From NCBI GenBank assembly GCA_030435675.1, contig CM059622.1, forward strand, positions 6,696,001 to 6,760,000: a stretch of DNA of 64,000 nt, written 5' to 3'. Source of the stretch: Steinernema hermaphroditum. Its lineage: Eukaryota; Nematoda; Chromadorea; Rhabditida; Steinernematidae. The notes under the pieces were generated by a model, which had not been told where the DNA came from, did not search any database, and was given only the letters and a program-made list of their open reading frames with translations. Shown here piece by piece: positions 36,658-50,100 of this stretch. The translations under genes and the position numbers were made by a program. Position 1 is the stretch's first letter. Each line of letters starts with the position of its first letter.

Positions 36658-39600
36658 ACGAGCGCCGTTTGTATGTTACGATGCACACAAACAGAGGCCT
36701 TCCCGAAATTACACGCTGTTCGCGTCACACGTAATTCCACGTCTTTCTTTCGCGCCTCCGTAATTGCCGCTTGTCAAGTTGAGGAGCCTATCGGCGACGG
36801 CTACCGCATTGCGACGAAAAGGGGCGGCGCCCTCCAGGGGCGGACGCTTCGCACAATTTATTATAATAATGCTCGAAGGAGATCGTCGAGGACGTAAATG
36901 GGCTAATCGGATAGTGATCTGCTGCCCGAGGGCCAGAAGGCAATGACCAAATTGGCATCGATGCGCGCCGGATGTGATAATTGCCACTGGTTATAACTGC
37001 AAATGGCTGAGTGACTCCAACTAGGAAATGAACAGAAGGGAGCGGGGAGTAGTGGGTTGACCGATCAGCTGCACTTTGGGACTGTAGTTGTCTCTCAAAG
37101 TTGTCAAAAGACGGACATTCGAAGTAGCTGTGCGGCTCGAAGGTTGTACTGGCAAAAAAAGACGATCAGCTTACGCTCAACATGCGCCAATTTTTGGCTT
37201 TGTAAGGAGAGAAAGGAGATGCCACTTTAAGATCAGTTTTTTTTCTTGATGACATGTATTCAACATCTTTATTCTGAGGCTCCAAATTACATTTATTAAT
37301 TGTACGTTTTATGTTCAGGATTAGAGGAAGAGATATTTTAAACTATTCACTTAAGCTTCCTTCCACTTCTTGACAAATGGAACCTGGACAAATGTTCCAA
37401 CTTTTTATTATAGATTTTTTTATGTTTCCTTCTAAAATTTGGCAAAAGTGGACCAATTCGCCTCTGTATGTACAACAGAATGTTAGACACAAAAGCGAAA
37501 AGTAGATGTTCCTCGATATGTTAGTCGTTGGATCCAAACGATTGACCAGAATTTCATAGGGGACTTGGCGAATCTGATCGATTTGATTCCTGGTAAGGCT
37601 TGTAGACATGTGCATAAAACACACAGAAAGGGAAAAATCGAACGTTCTGAAGGTGATTCTACATCTCTATGTACCTCCATGTCCAAGGATCATGACCGTG
37701 GGCCAAAGATTAGGTGCCAGCGCCGTTCATCAAGAAGACAAATCATAACACTAAACATGAATAACCTCAATAGTCACTGTCGTCCTTCACACAACCACCC
37801 ATTAAGTCCGGAACGACCTTATCCGTCGTCACGCAGCTACCGTAGTCGACGGAGGTCCGCTTGGCGGCCCCTCGGCTCTCCATATGGGCACACGGGTTGG
37901 GCCTAATTGTTTATTAGTTTTCTTAAACTCGCTCGCTCGTTCCTTTCGCGGCGACGCGACAATTTCATTCGCGCGTCCCGCAACGACTGATTGCATTAAA
38001 TACGAACTCATCACTCATAATGGAATTTTGATAATTTTCCCTCAATTTCTATGCTTAATCAACACTTCGCGCCGCTTTTCTGCGCGTCGGCGCCTCTCGG
38101 GATTACTGTCGTTAGCGTCGCTCCCCTCCACGGGAGCCGAAGACGGCCGCCGCCGAAACGACGTGGGTGGTCGTGCGCAGCGAATCGCAAAATCGCGCCG
38201 GAACAAATTAAAGGCTTCGATCGCTTTGGTCTTAATGTGTTAATTCTCGGAGCCGCACTTAAGCGCCAGCCTAACACCTCGACACCGCCGATTGGGCCAC
38301 GGTCCGCTGCGTTCAAATGTGTGATAATTACGATACGAAAGCCGAAGGCCGAGCTCCGAGTTTCGGAGGGGATACGATAGAAAGAAGGGATTCGGGAGAC
38401 ATTTGGGAAAGGGGTACAAAAGAAGAAAGGGTGGAAAGGTGTGAGAAAAGGGAGGAATCCACTTACATACAGGAAATGGTCATTGATTTTAACCGGACTG
38501 AAATGTTAAAAAGAAGAATGATGACGATTTAAAAAAATAGAAAAGGAGAGGACAAACCAGACACCAGACAAAACGGGAACCCATCGAACCGACCCCGACC
38601 TATTGTACAGGATTCATGCAACATATATGTATACCGCCAGTTGTCTACCTAGTCTGGAATAAAACGGATCCCATGATCACCAATTGTATCGCTCACAGGG
38701 CTATTGTATGTCTCCATTCGAAAAATCGTCAGACCTTTCGTGTGTCTGAAGGTTTGTAGGGTTTGTAGATGCAAAAATAAAAAAACTGAAGGAATAATAA
38801 TTATTAAAATTAAGAATTTTTTAAAAATATAAAAATCAAGGAAATCGTAAGAAAATGGAGGTAAAATTTGGAACCATATCCCACAAAATGATGTTACATA
38901 ATATCCTTTATTGATCAATTTTCGATCGATCAATTTATTGCCAAAGATGCATGATCTTATGAGGGATGCCGTTCCAGTTTGTTATTTACTTTTTTCTTCC
39001 TTTGTTCTTATTTGTCCGTGTTTATTCACAAAAATAACGACGTTCACGAATCGTCTTTACGAACCATCGCCGCCACTGCGTTCAGGAATCGCGTGACTCC
39101 GATGGAAGCGTCCGTAAACGCTGTGTAAACTACATTTTGTTCTCAAAAATCTTAACAAAAATCTTTTGAGGACTATTTTAATTCAGTCAATCCTTCTTCA
39201 AAACTTATCTATTGAATCATAAAGTACAAACACTTTGATTCGAATGTGGCATATAGGATTCATGCAATATATATCCACTCAAGAAGCATCGCGAGAAGAT
39301 CTGTCAAAGAAAGCCACAAAGACGCACCACAAACGACGAGCACCTCTCCCAAAGGACGCCGAAAGGTCCAAATGCCACTCGGATCAGCACTTCAAATCAG
39401 TTATCCCTTTTTTATTTCCTTTTTTTTCTCGTTCGTTCCTGGAAGTTCTCTTCATTAGCGTCGGGATTCAGGCTGCCTTCGGGCGGCACATCGCCGATTG
39501 CCCCGTTTGAAATCGTTTTTTGCGCCTCTCGTCGGCGCCTCAAATGAATGCGATGCTAATTCTATAAGTAAGCACACGCGCAATGACTTTCAATAATCGA

Positions 39601-41400
39601 GTTTTGAGTCCCAAATTTTATTTAATCTTCTTTCGCCAAATTTCGCGCCGCGCGCAATCAAGACTCCTTAACTCGGCGATTCGCCGCGGCGCACTTTGCC
39701 CGAATTAACGTGACGCGAAGGTCCGTCGTGGCCAGGAACCCGTGAGCCCGCTACCGTACCCATCCCACGGAGGGCCTGGGGAGGGGGAAATAATTTGGCG
39801 CACTAATTGCGAACACGAGGAAAATACTCGTGCAGAAATAAATACACAACGAAACGCGCGAAAGGGCAAAAATGGGCGCATGTTTAATGATCCGAGGGGA
39901 ATCGGCGCCCCCGGTTAGGCGGTGATCGCTTGTACGCGGCGCCGCAGGACTCAGGAGATGCAAATCAGGGACGGCGGAGGGTCTCGAGGCAAGTGGAGCC
40001 AAGTGGATTAATTGCGTTAAGCTGATTGGAAGCCACAGAGAGGATGGCCAACTTCGGAATTAGGCAATGAAAGGGGCGACTTTGAGAGGACTCCGACCGT
40101 ATAGATCGGTTCCAGAAGACCCAAGACCCAAGCGTGGAACGTACCGGGGCAGTGGACTAGGAATCTCCGACGCCGGTCCAATATCCATGGGCTTTCGTTG
40201 TTAGTTAAATCCTAAAACACTGCGTATGGCGCTATTTACGCGTCCATTGAAAAGTAAATGTTTTCGGCTCAAGTGCTCAGATTAAGAACGTTGTTGCTTT
40301 CCATAACAACCAAGTTCTAAACCTCTTTTCGGCTTTGCATTGAACCCACGCGTCGTCCAAGAATTGGACACGTCGAACGAACAGAACCCTTTTGCTGGAG
40401 ATGTTTCATTTGCAGAAGTTGCGATATAAGAGAACTCTCTAAAGGCGTTTTTGTATTTGAAAAGAGATCCAAAATAAGAATCTTTCGTGCCAATCAATCT
40501 AACAAGACTAAGACCTTAAAGGGATTACATACCCTGACCGCCAAGGAGTCAGGGCTGCCCCCGAGGAAGGCACCACCGGGCGGCTCCATGCCCCAAATCA
40601 ATTCCACTTCTGCAACGCGGCTATCCACCTTGGCTCCTTCGATATTTCCCCAAATCGCCGATAATTGCTTGTCCAACGAAGTGTGCCGGCCGAATTCCCG
40701 CAACGGCCGATGGCAATTACCGTAATCGCGCTCACTTTCCCTAACGAACGCGCTAAATAATGACGTCTCCGTCGCGATTCGTTTCTTCAGAGGCCGTGCG
40801 GCGGCGCCGTGCAATAATAATTGTCGTTAAAGCGCCGAAATCGCGAAGCGTGAACGAAGGTTTCTGGCGCTAATAATTCGAAGCGGCGCAAAAACGGCGC
40901 CGACCTTCGACAGCGCCTTCGGTGGCCTTCGCCTCGGAGGCGCGAGCTGTCAAAATCATTCGACTCTTGATTCCGACTCATTAACACTCGAAGATAATCC
41001 GGCGACGTTCGACGACATGAGGTCGCTGCGGATGAGACCGTTTAATGGGCGCCGAATTAGGAAGTGCACGGCGAGGCTAATAGGGATGAAGAAATGAGAT
41101 GACCGGATCATTGATGTTTCTGATTCTTTGGAGTTTACTGTAGGTGCCATCCAAAAGAGAGGGTAGTTGGACGTTTGGTCATGTGGCGCCTTTCCCTTTC
41201 GGCTGTAACTGACCCTAATTGCCCTATCCAGCCGTACAATACACCCTGGATTGATTGAGCCACGACGACAATAGCGAAATCTCGGAAGAACGCGTCACTC
41301 CCTCGCAACTCTTGGTTAGATCTCTGTGAGATTCAGGGTGGTGGAGGATGTCGTGTGTTCAATTCTGCACACCATTCGGCTCAGGGTTGTAGTACGCTTA
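36658..41400. other. Gene-free region upstream of zfh-2
   Basis: No supported gene on either strand. GC-rich, AATTA-dense patches at about 36690-36990, 37880-38330, 39530-39920 and 40590-41090 alternate with AT-rich stretches (for example 38750-38950). Confidence 0.5.
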
Positions 41401-41782
41401 CAAGGGAAGTGTCAAACATGGACCCCTCCAATTTCGCCAATTTCGCTGAACTTTGGTGCACTGATAGATATAGGAGAGAGTAGTCCGTGCAAAATATTAA
41501 CGGCCCAAAGGCACTCTAGGCATGCTAAAATACATGTCCACTCTCATCGGACACATACGTTTCTCACCGGCGATTCCCAATCACCCAGTATATTGTTAAA
41601 CTCATGGTTTTGTACTCTTTTCAAACTGTTCATGCGTGCATTCTAGAGAAGCGGTCTGACAGTTCATAAGCCGGATACCGGGTAACTTAAGACTCACCGG
41701 TGAGAGGCGTATAACATGCCCCTTTTTAGTATGCCTGGAGTGCCTATGGGCCGCTAATATTTTGTGTTTGACACTTCCCTTG
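41401..41782. mobile_element. Tc4/Tc5-like non-autonomous DNA transposon (MITE)
   Basis: 382 bases with perfect 18-base terminal inverted repeats starting CAAGGGAAGTGTCAAACA, flanked on both sides by TTA. Restoring the target gives CTTAG, which fits the CTNAG target with TNA duplication known for C. elegans Tc4/Tc5 elements, whose ends also begin CAAGGGAA-like. Further imperfect pairing links 41490-41580 with 41690-41760, so the element can fold back almost entirely. It has no transposase. Confidence 0.8.
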
Positions 41783-44700
41783 TTAGTCACCGAAGACGCA
41801 TCGGATCGTTTTCTAAATCGTTCAGAAAAACGATATCAAATCCATCAAGATTTTGTGTGCCTTGTCAGGCACCCATTTTGGACTCAAAAAGGTAATTATA
41901 GGTAAAGGTTGCGAGGAAACGTCGAAAGAACGAGAACAAAGGGAACAATGTGGCGGTGCTTATGATAAGCGCTCACGATAGAAAAGGGAACAAGCCGAGA
42001 ATAGCAGAAATCCTTCGCTTATGGTTATGGTAAGGTCAACGACAAATCACCGATTTCCGTCCATAGGTCTCTTGTTCGGCTGTACAAAAAGCGTTCCTTA
42101 AAACGGATTTCAGAAAAAGACGTTTCTCTAATTGTCGCCGTCCCAAAACAAACAGCGGCGACTAGCCCGTTAGTGAGGTCCGCGGCGGCCCTAAGTAGCG
42201 TGGGGCTAACTAATTGGAGATCGAATCCCGAATTCGACTAACTAACACACTCCTCCCCTCCTTCGGTCCTTCTTCGGCCCCAATTCCTCATCGCCAATCA
42301 ACTGGTCTCGCCGCGCGTAATGAGCAAATCAAGCATTTATTCATTTGCTCGTTGGCGGTCCGCGGCGCCGCATCGTAGCAAAGTGCATTGCGAAAGAGAA
42401 GGAAGTACTGTGGGCATTCAGGGAACAGAGGAGAGAAGATGCAATTAGCAGAAGGAACTTCGTGTCTCCGGCATCGCGAAGATCGCCAGGCAGAGCGTAC
42501 TGTAAGCCAAAAACGTCTTGACTGGACAGCACAAAGTGGCTAAGGCCGCTGTATATACTAAGTAATTGTTCTGTGGAATTCTGTTGTTACACCGGGTCAC
42601 AACATTGCCGTTTTTGCTCCCGACACGATGGTCCTGATTCTCACTGAAAGTGTGCCTTTTCGTAGCATCCACAGCATTCTGACGAAAATGAATAAAACTG
42701 TGACTCGTATCGTATCGGGAACCAAAAGTGGAGAGCTTGTGAACCCTACAGTAAACACCTCCCTCACAGGCTTCACGATATTGCCAACTTTATCTACTCA
42801 TTTAGGCTACCAAAGGCAGCCAATGTGGACTGATGATCATCTACTGGCATCACCAACCACTACTGCCTTTGCTGTTTCGCTTTCCGACAGAAATAGACTT
42901 TTTAGTTTCGCTTGTGGTCAGTTTAAATTATCCGCAATGGACCGAATGAGAATCATCCATCCCTCTGTACAAAGAAGAAAGATCCGTGCTTGAGCACCAC
43001 AAAACAATATCAGTTTCAACATCGACTTGATACAGGTCATCAACTGATTACTTCCTTCTTCTCCGGGACCCTATCGACTTGACTTCTTCTTTTGTACCGG
43101 GACAAATTATTTGAATTAGAACTCAAATGACCCCACTTAAAGGGAACGTATCTCACAGAATCTCTTCTTCTGATCACTGATCGGAACAAAGATACGGCCA
43201 GGGAAATCGCAGGAATCCACAAATCTCCAAAGGTCGCCTCAAAAAAGTCGGCAGCGCTAATCGAAAGACTCCGGGAACATAGCACCTGATGGAAGGCGAA
43301 CACTTCCCCGGCGGTGACGAGCTAATTAATTATCTCGTGCCACCGAAATTTGTGCGTTACGGTCTGTGGACATCACCTACCTACTTGAGTCTCCGGGGAG
43401 GAGAGGTGATCGGACGAAAACGAGGCAATCAAGGGAACGGCGGCAGGCGTTGGATCGCCGGCGATAAGACTGATTAGTGGGAAATTAGAGGAAAGGTTAA
43501 TGAGGCAAACAGTTGCTTGTTCGAATCTCGGATTGCAATTAACTATCTCGCCGCCCGAGGAGCGCCGCCGCTTCGCCACTTCGCGACCGCCCGAGGCCGA
43601 CGAGCGACACGGGGCACATTATGTCCTCGGGAGCGAACAAAACAAAACATGACGATTTGTCTCCTCGAGCGGCGCCGATTCCAGGCTCTGATTGGCGACT
43701 GTAGGGGATTCGCGAGGAAACCGAGGAGGTCAGAAGCCCCTCGTAAAGGAAGCGAGGAAACAGTACTAGAAGTGGGTTGCAGTTCAGTCAGGGAAGAAAC
43801 AAGAAGGCCATCACATGAATAGACCATCACTGACTTCACAAGCTGAAGCTGGCTATAACTCTGAAGTCAGCACATGATGGGAATCCTCAGTTACCATCTT
43901 AACGGATTCAGCTGTCCGCCTTTCCGATACTCAAATGTTGTCTTCTCCACCGAATAGAGAATAGAATCGGGTAAACGGTGTTTACAGGGAGATCAGTGAA
44001 AGAGAATTTGGAGAATTTAAACGATAACCAAAAGCACAAAATTTCAAGGGTGCTCTACGAATTAGCACCTACTATCGCCGTCAATCGACTACTCTATTCG
44101 TTTCTTAACAACTGACTTTTGACAGGAATTTTTGACCAACATTTAATTCTCACGGACTCTTTCTGTAAAATGCACGTTGATGGAGAAACGCAAAGAGAAC
44201 TACTTCTAATTCGAATAGTGACCGATACAAAAGAATACTACTTATCCTTCCACGTTGATTCACTTCTTCAGGCGACCTCTAAAGCAAAGGATAATCCTGT
44301 ATTTAAGGGCACAGCTACTTCCAGAAAAATGCAAAAAAGCGGGCTATTTTGCTGGAGGGGAAGTTCAGAGTGCAACGCGAGCGACGCTTAATGACGAGTG
44401 TTGACGAAAAGAGAATGCTAATTAGAAAATAATTTGATTAGCGCGACGAGTAATTAGTCCGTTTGAGGGGCCAACACTACGAGAGACGCTCGGAATTAGC
44501 CTGTTCGGTCCCGGCCGAGGAGCGTCGCGAGTACGGTACCCCGCGGCCACCTGAGGCGAATCCGACGCGCCTCACCCTCCGCCACGGAGTCGACGGACGT
44601 GCCTCGCTCGTTCACTACTAATTGTGTGTCTCGCGCTCGCGTATTTAATTGGGTAATTGCATCAAAGTCGTCCGCGCGAGCGCGCGCGAGACTCGGGCGC

Positions 44701-45159
44701 ATCTTGCCTAAATTAGCTTTGGCTTTAATTTCTCCACCAAATTAAGCAAAATTAAGTTTGCGCGCACAGAGTTAGAGAGAGTTGGCGAGGAACGCGGGAA
44801 CTCACTCGTCTTCTCTTCGCCGCTTCGAGAGTGGGATCGATGGAGGCGCCGGATTCGCCGATCGGAGCCGAACGGTGCGACGAGGCGATCGATCTGAAAA
44901 GGCCGATCAAGTGTCACAACGCGGTATGGTAAGGGAGTATACGGTATGGGCGTCACAGGTATGAGGCACAAGATCTTGAGAATTCCGAAAATTTCTGTTT
45001 TTTGTTTAATTTTTTTTGCGATAAAAAATTAGTGAAAATCAAAAGTGAATCTGCTGGTTTAAAAAACAACAGATGACTCCGATTCCACGGGATATCAGAA
45101 TGAGCAGTCTTAAAAATAGTGTTCCATACTAGGTTTATTTTAAGTTTATTTAAGTTTCT
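41783..45159. other. Gene-free region
   Basis: Patches dense in AATTA at about 42110-42380, 43290-43700 and 44390-44900. One possible exon at 44806-44893. No supported gene. Confidence 0.5.
44806..44893 (-). other. Possible far-upstream exon (perhaps of zfh-2)
   Basis: Bounded on the minus strand by a good acceptor (ggccttttcag) and donor (ACGA|gtgagtt); 88 bases, open in all three frames. In one frame it ends in phase 0, compatible with the zfh-2 exon at 36649. It has no ATG in that frame and no family similarity, so it is only a candidate 5' exon or alternative 5' UTR. Confidence 0.2.
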
Positions 45160-45448
45160 TACAGGGTGGCCCAAAAAGGACATCTAGACAGAAATCTGAA
45201 AACCCATTTCCGTGAGCATCTAAGCGTGAAACCGATCGGAAAATGAAAAAAAAAGACAAATAACGAAAAAAATCGACCGGCCTCTGAATCTGATGAATTT
45301 GAAATTTGATTTCCTTCTGCTTTCTGGACTGTCTAGATACCCGTGAGACCGGTCGCTTTCACTTTCATTTTTCGACCGGTCTCACGCTTAGATGCTCACG
45401 GAAATGATCCATACTTCTGCCTCGATGTCCTTTAAGGGCCACCCTGTA
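45160..45448. mobile_element. Mariner-type MITE
   Basis: Ends CAGGGTGGCCC...; terminal inverted repeats at 45162-45184 and 45424-45446, flanked by TA on both sides as for Tc1/mariner insertions. Subterminal arms also pair (GTGAGCATCTAAGCGTGA near 45212 with its reverse complement near 45397). 285 bases, no coding capacity. Confidence 0.85.
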
Positions 45449-46876
45449 TAAAAGAATGATCAGTGCTCTAGTCTTTGGACGTAAAGCGGATCAGTGTCCC
45501 ATCATTTCAAAAGCAATTGAACCCGCTTAAAATCCAACAAGGAATATCAGCAATTCATTTTTTCAGAAACAAATTTAAAAGTGAATATCAACTGTCGCCA
45601 ACAGTTCGGTTATCGTCGTTTCCTAAGAGTCACTTTTTCATTAAGATTTAGCTCAAATTCGTTCACATCTTCCGAATGGCGCAAAACCTGGCTTTCCCTC
45701 ATCTCTCCCTTCTTGTCTTTCCTCTTTCGGTAGAATGCATACGGTACTTCCCCTCGTCATCTCTTTCACAATCTACACTTTACGGTCTTCAGAGAAGACA
45801 GCTGCAGACCATGTTCCTTCGTCCAGAGGTTATATTTAGATCCACGAGGAACGCGTCTATGAGCCTTCTGCACTAACCCTCTCGATGCCTCGAAAAGCGG
45901 CTTTCGGAGAAGATTCTCCTCGACCACACACGAAGCAAAACCATTAAAGACTATATATATGCAATGAACAATGGAAGCCTCAAATCAGCGTGACTAAGAG
46001 CGCTAATCCAAGATAAGCGACGATTCCGAGATTTCGCAGCGAAACTATTTTCGAGGCTAGGTTGCCACAATGGCGTCAAACGCTTCATGTATGTCCTCTC
46101 AAAAGCGAAAAAACATATCGCCGTCCACAAACATCAACATTTATTAAAAATCTAAAAATACCTGTCCGACCTACGTCTCTCCCCCCCCCAACTCGCTACC
46201 GTACCGTCTACCCCTTCGAGGCGACGAATGGCGCACGGGCTAAGCGCGGCTCTGTAGGGAACGTCCCGGTCAACCCTAAAGGCGCCTAAGCGCCGGAAAA
46301 CCAACTCGCTCGGCTGTTTTCCCTTTATCCCCGGCTGTTTATTAGAAAATATAATTTTCCTAATTGCTCTCTTCGAGGCGATTAATTGCGCTCCGGTAAT
46401 TGCGTGAGTTTTCGCGCTCTGTCAACAGCTTCGTGGCGAGAATCCTCAGAGATGACTTAATCGTTCGAATATTCCGAAGAGCCGAGGAGGACGGCTCCGT
46501 CGAGTGCTAATGACGACGGAGGGAACGGCGGATGGCCGTCGCCGAAGGGGAAAGACGTCGTTTTCGTAATTTGTTTAAATGCAATCAGTGAGATTTAGCG
46601 GCGTCGACGGACCCTCCAAAAGTTCGTCGCTCTAATTTGGTTTCGAGTGGCGCTGAGAAAGAGCGCCGAAAGTAAATGATTAAAACGGGTGGATGAGCGG
46701 AGATTGAGGAGGACGTTTTGTAGGAGGGATCTTCTCGCTAGGGCTCATGTACGGAAGGAGGACTACGGCTTTGGTGGAAGCAGATTAGAGGCGCCGTGTG
46801 CTCATCTACAGTTGGTCAAGTGGCCCTGGAGTCAAAGGTCGCCCTTAACGGGCCAAATACAGAAATCGTTGTGTGC
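45449..46876. other. Gene-free region
   Basis: AATTA-dense GC-rich patch at about 46290-46670, with a tandem-like taccgtaccg at 46198-46207. No gene seen. Confidence 0.5.
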
Positions 46877-47114
46877 TTTGTTAATAGGTGACCCCAAGAG
46901 AACAACGTTGGAATTCGAATCCTAAGATAGCATGGATCAGATTGTAAGGCACAGTACCAAATCACTCGAAAAGCTTATGGATGTTTGTCCGAAGAAATTG
47001 GGTGTCCGAGACAAAGTTTCACTTAAGTTTCACTTTCGTTTAAGTGAAATCCTATCCATGCTATCTTAGGATTCGAATTCTAACGTTGTTCTCTTGGGGT
47101 CACCTATTAACAAA
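46877..47114. repeat. Inverted repeat with 61-base arms
   Basis: Arms 46877-46937 and 47054-47114 are reverse complements with one mismatch (arm starts TTTGTTAATAGGTGACCCCA), separated by 116 bases. Near-identity of the arms implies recent origin or gene-conversion-like upkeep. Probably a MITE or foldback element; no clear target duplication could be read. Confidence 0.85.
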
Positions 47115-50100
47115 TTATAAACATAAATTTGACTCTAATTTGACATATTTTTACACGATTTTCTTTTTACACACAAAGCTTTTTGAACTTTTCATGGAAT
47201 AGCATAAACCTATATCTAAGAGAAAGGAGTCTATCCTAAAAGCTCAACTGAACCCATTAGATTTCGGGACTGTAGAAATCGATTGTGAATATGTCTCAAA
47301 GAAATGTCTCTTTCTTGAATAGAGCAAAAGCGTGGACATATCTAATCCATGACCATGACTATCCACAGTCGCGGCTATGCAACCAACTAGGTAGAAACGC
47401 TGGCGGGATTTCGAAACTGTCCGTGTACGGCCATGGATCAGAACTGTTCCGAAAGCATTCGAACTTAAGGCGTTTAACGTACCCCATTTATTGGAACAGT
47501 TCTCACCACTTCGTGACATTGTCTCAGAAAATCCACTCCAAAAAGCTATTTCTACATTTCCATTTAGAGATTCTGGTTGCTCATATGTCTCACTGTTTTA
47601 AGGTCTATTTTGGAAAAATTACTAGAAATAATAAATTTGAAATTTGGATCAATACCAATTGGACGGTTTAGATGTCAAACGGATGATGAGGGATAGCTTA
47701 AAGGGTAAACCTTATGCTTAAGCTTAAAATCTTAGGATCTCAATGCTATTTTCAGGTGTATCTCAAAACGAAAGTAAACCGTTTCAACCGTCCCTATCGG
47801 GATCTCGTTTCGATTCAGAGATTTCCCAAGAAACTACATCTTTGGATTACTTCCAGTTTTCCATAAAAACGCGAAGAATCTCCTGAAAGTTGCCTAAATG
47901 TCCTGGCCCCTCTAAAGACCATTTTAAAGCCAATAAGAGAAGTACTGGCACCACAGAAAGCGTCACAGAAAAGGAGAAGACTGTTTGCCAAACAGAGTGC
48001 GTTCTAATGAAAAGAGAAAAGAAAACAGAGCGCCGTAATTAGCAAAAATTAGACAATTAGTTTTGGCGGTGGGTGCGCGAGTGGTCGACGGCGGTGTGCT
48101 AAGTGAGAGATAATTAAATCAGTAATTACAGAAAGAGCCGAGTGGAGGGGAAACATGTTTCGCTCGGGGCGATGCACGAAGTGAGGCGTCTTCAAAGGTG
48201 CAAGGCGAAAAACAAACAAAACGGGCTTGAGCAGCTTGTTCAGAGGAAAATTCTGTAAATGCTCGTTGAGGAGCTTTGTGCCAGAAAGCGGAAAGCATCG
48301 AAATCAAGCTCCAGGAGAGGACTGCATTACAAAACGACAGCTTTTAATCGTCTTAAAAGCACTAATTTCGTTAGCGTCGAAATTCGATTCTCTGCAGATT
48401 CGGTGAGAAAACACGAAGAAGTCGTCTAGACGAACAAATACGCGAAATCTGCAGGCTTTGTAGAAATCAGATAGTTGGTGATGTTTCTACGGCCTCTAGG
48501 AGTTCACCAGAAACGAGGCTACAATCAATCTTGCTTCACCGAAGACTGAGCCACTGAAAACGCATGTCGTTGAAGTAGCTGGAGCACTTCTTAGCATACA
48601 AAGTTCAGTCGCCATCACAAATCGCCGTATCGAACACAACGCGGTAACACTAAAAAGTCGGCCCAAATGCGTCAGGTCACTAAATGCCAACAGGATAGCG
48701 CTTAAAATGGAATTAAAAGACTAATCGAAAATGTGGTTTACTTCATTTGTGTAAACGCGTTAAGGTAAGACACACGCAAAAAATATACCAATTAAATAAA
48801 CAGAACTGAAAACGAAAAGAAGTGACATAAAGTAAATGCAATCGGCAGGAATAGACGAACACGAACTGGTGTCACCGATGAGTGGAAACGAAGTTCGAAC
48901 AAAAAGAAAGACATACGCGAAGTGGGGCTTGGGAACACTGTCAGAGATGTATTTTGCCGAAAGGTCCCCTACGAAGAAGGCAGAAAACAGTATTTTATTT
49001 CAATTTCTTCAAATGTCCATCTTCAAAACGCATCTAAACCTTTCAGTTTATAGCAGATTCCACAAGAAGGGCTTTTGACTCCAATGTTTAGCCTACTTCT
49101 GATTTCCAAAGCTTGCTTTATCACAAAGAATCCTGTAGATCAGGGACAGTCCACGACAGGGTACCACGTACAGATGCCCCTCGAACCTCTCGAACCTCAA
49201 TGGAAACCACCCGCAGAGCCGGGTTCTGCTGACAGCACTCATTCGGCGGAATAGCAAGTGAGAGCGGAGGCCCACAAAAGACAAACAATGCCCGATGGCG
49301 ATTAGCCAATTAATTCCGCTGAAAAATTAATGACTCGTTGCCTCTCTCGCGGCGAAGTGCCTCGCAATTAAAATCTCTGTGTGTGGGCGCGACGATCCAG
49401 AGAAGAGTTAAATAATTAAAAATGAACGCAGAAAAGTTTGGCGGCGGTTTTTAGGAGTGCACGCCCGGGGGTCGAGGGCAGAGGCGCGGGCCTAATGTCG
49501 GCGTCCCTTTCCGCCCGCATCCTAATAAAATTAATTATACATCGGCGCCTATGGCTAATGCATTAAGATAATCAAGTTTGGGGAGAGTTAGTTTTGAGCG
49601 TCGAGTAGTAAAAACTAAAAGGAAGAGAAATTAATGAAATTAGCGCCGAGGAGCGGCGATGGACGCCGAAAAGTGACTGGCTTCTCCACAAGAAGGTGGG
49701 GGAAGGCACCCGAAGGAAAGGGTAAAACAAAAGACGATGACTCGAGGAATTGGTCTTAAGCTGTTTATGCCTGGAGGATTAGTTTGCAGAGGTGAATGGA
49801 GGTTCTCTGGGAACGCAGCCTTTGCTATTCTCAACTTCAATGATGGCAGATGATGTTTCTTTTGAAATTAAAAGAATCAACGATCATCGAAGAGAAATTG
49901 AGAGACATTTCAAATGACTATTCTGATCACAATAGGCGAAAACACAGGATTTTCCCTGCCATTTATAAGGGTTTACAAGCCGGAATGCGAGTGAAGAAAA
50001 TGGTTTTGTCCCTACTCTCTTATCGTAGCTTACTCGATCTCCAATTGACGGTCACAGCTTGAATTCCTACAACTCGACTGATGCGCTATTCAGATAAGAG

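Noticed and set aside
44496..44702. 68-codon minus-strand frame starting with ATG in a GC-rich patch, with a gtgagg donor inside
   Set aside because: Its donor leaves phase 1, which does not fit the next zfh-2 exon, and the sequence is low-complexity Arg/Ala.
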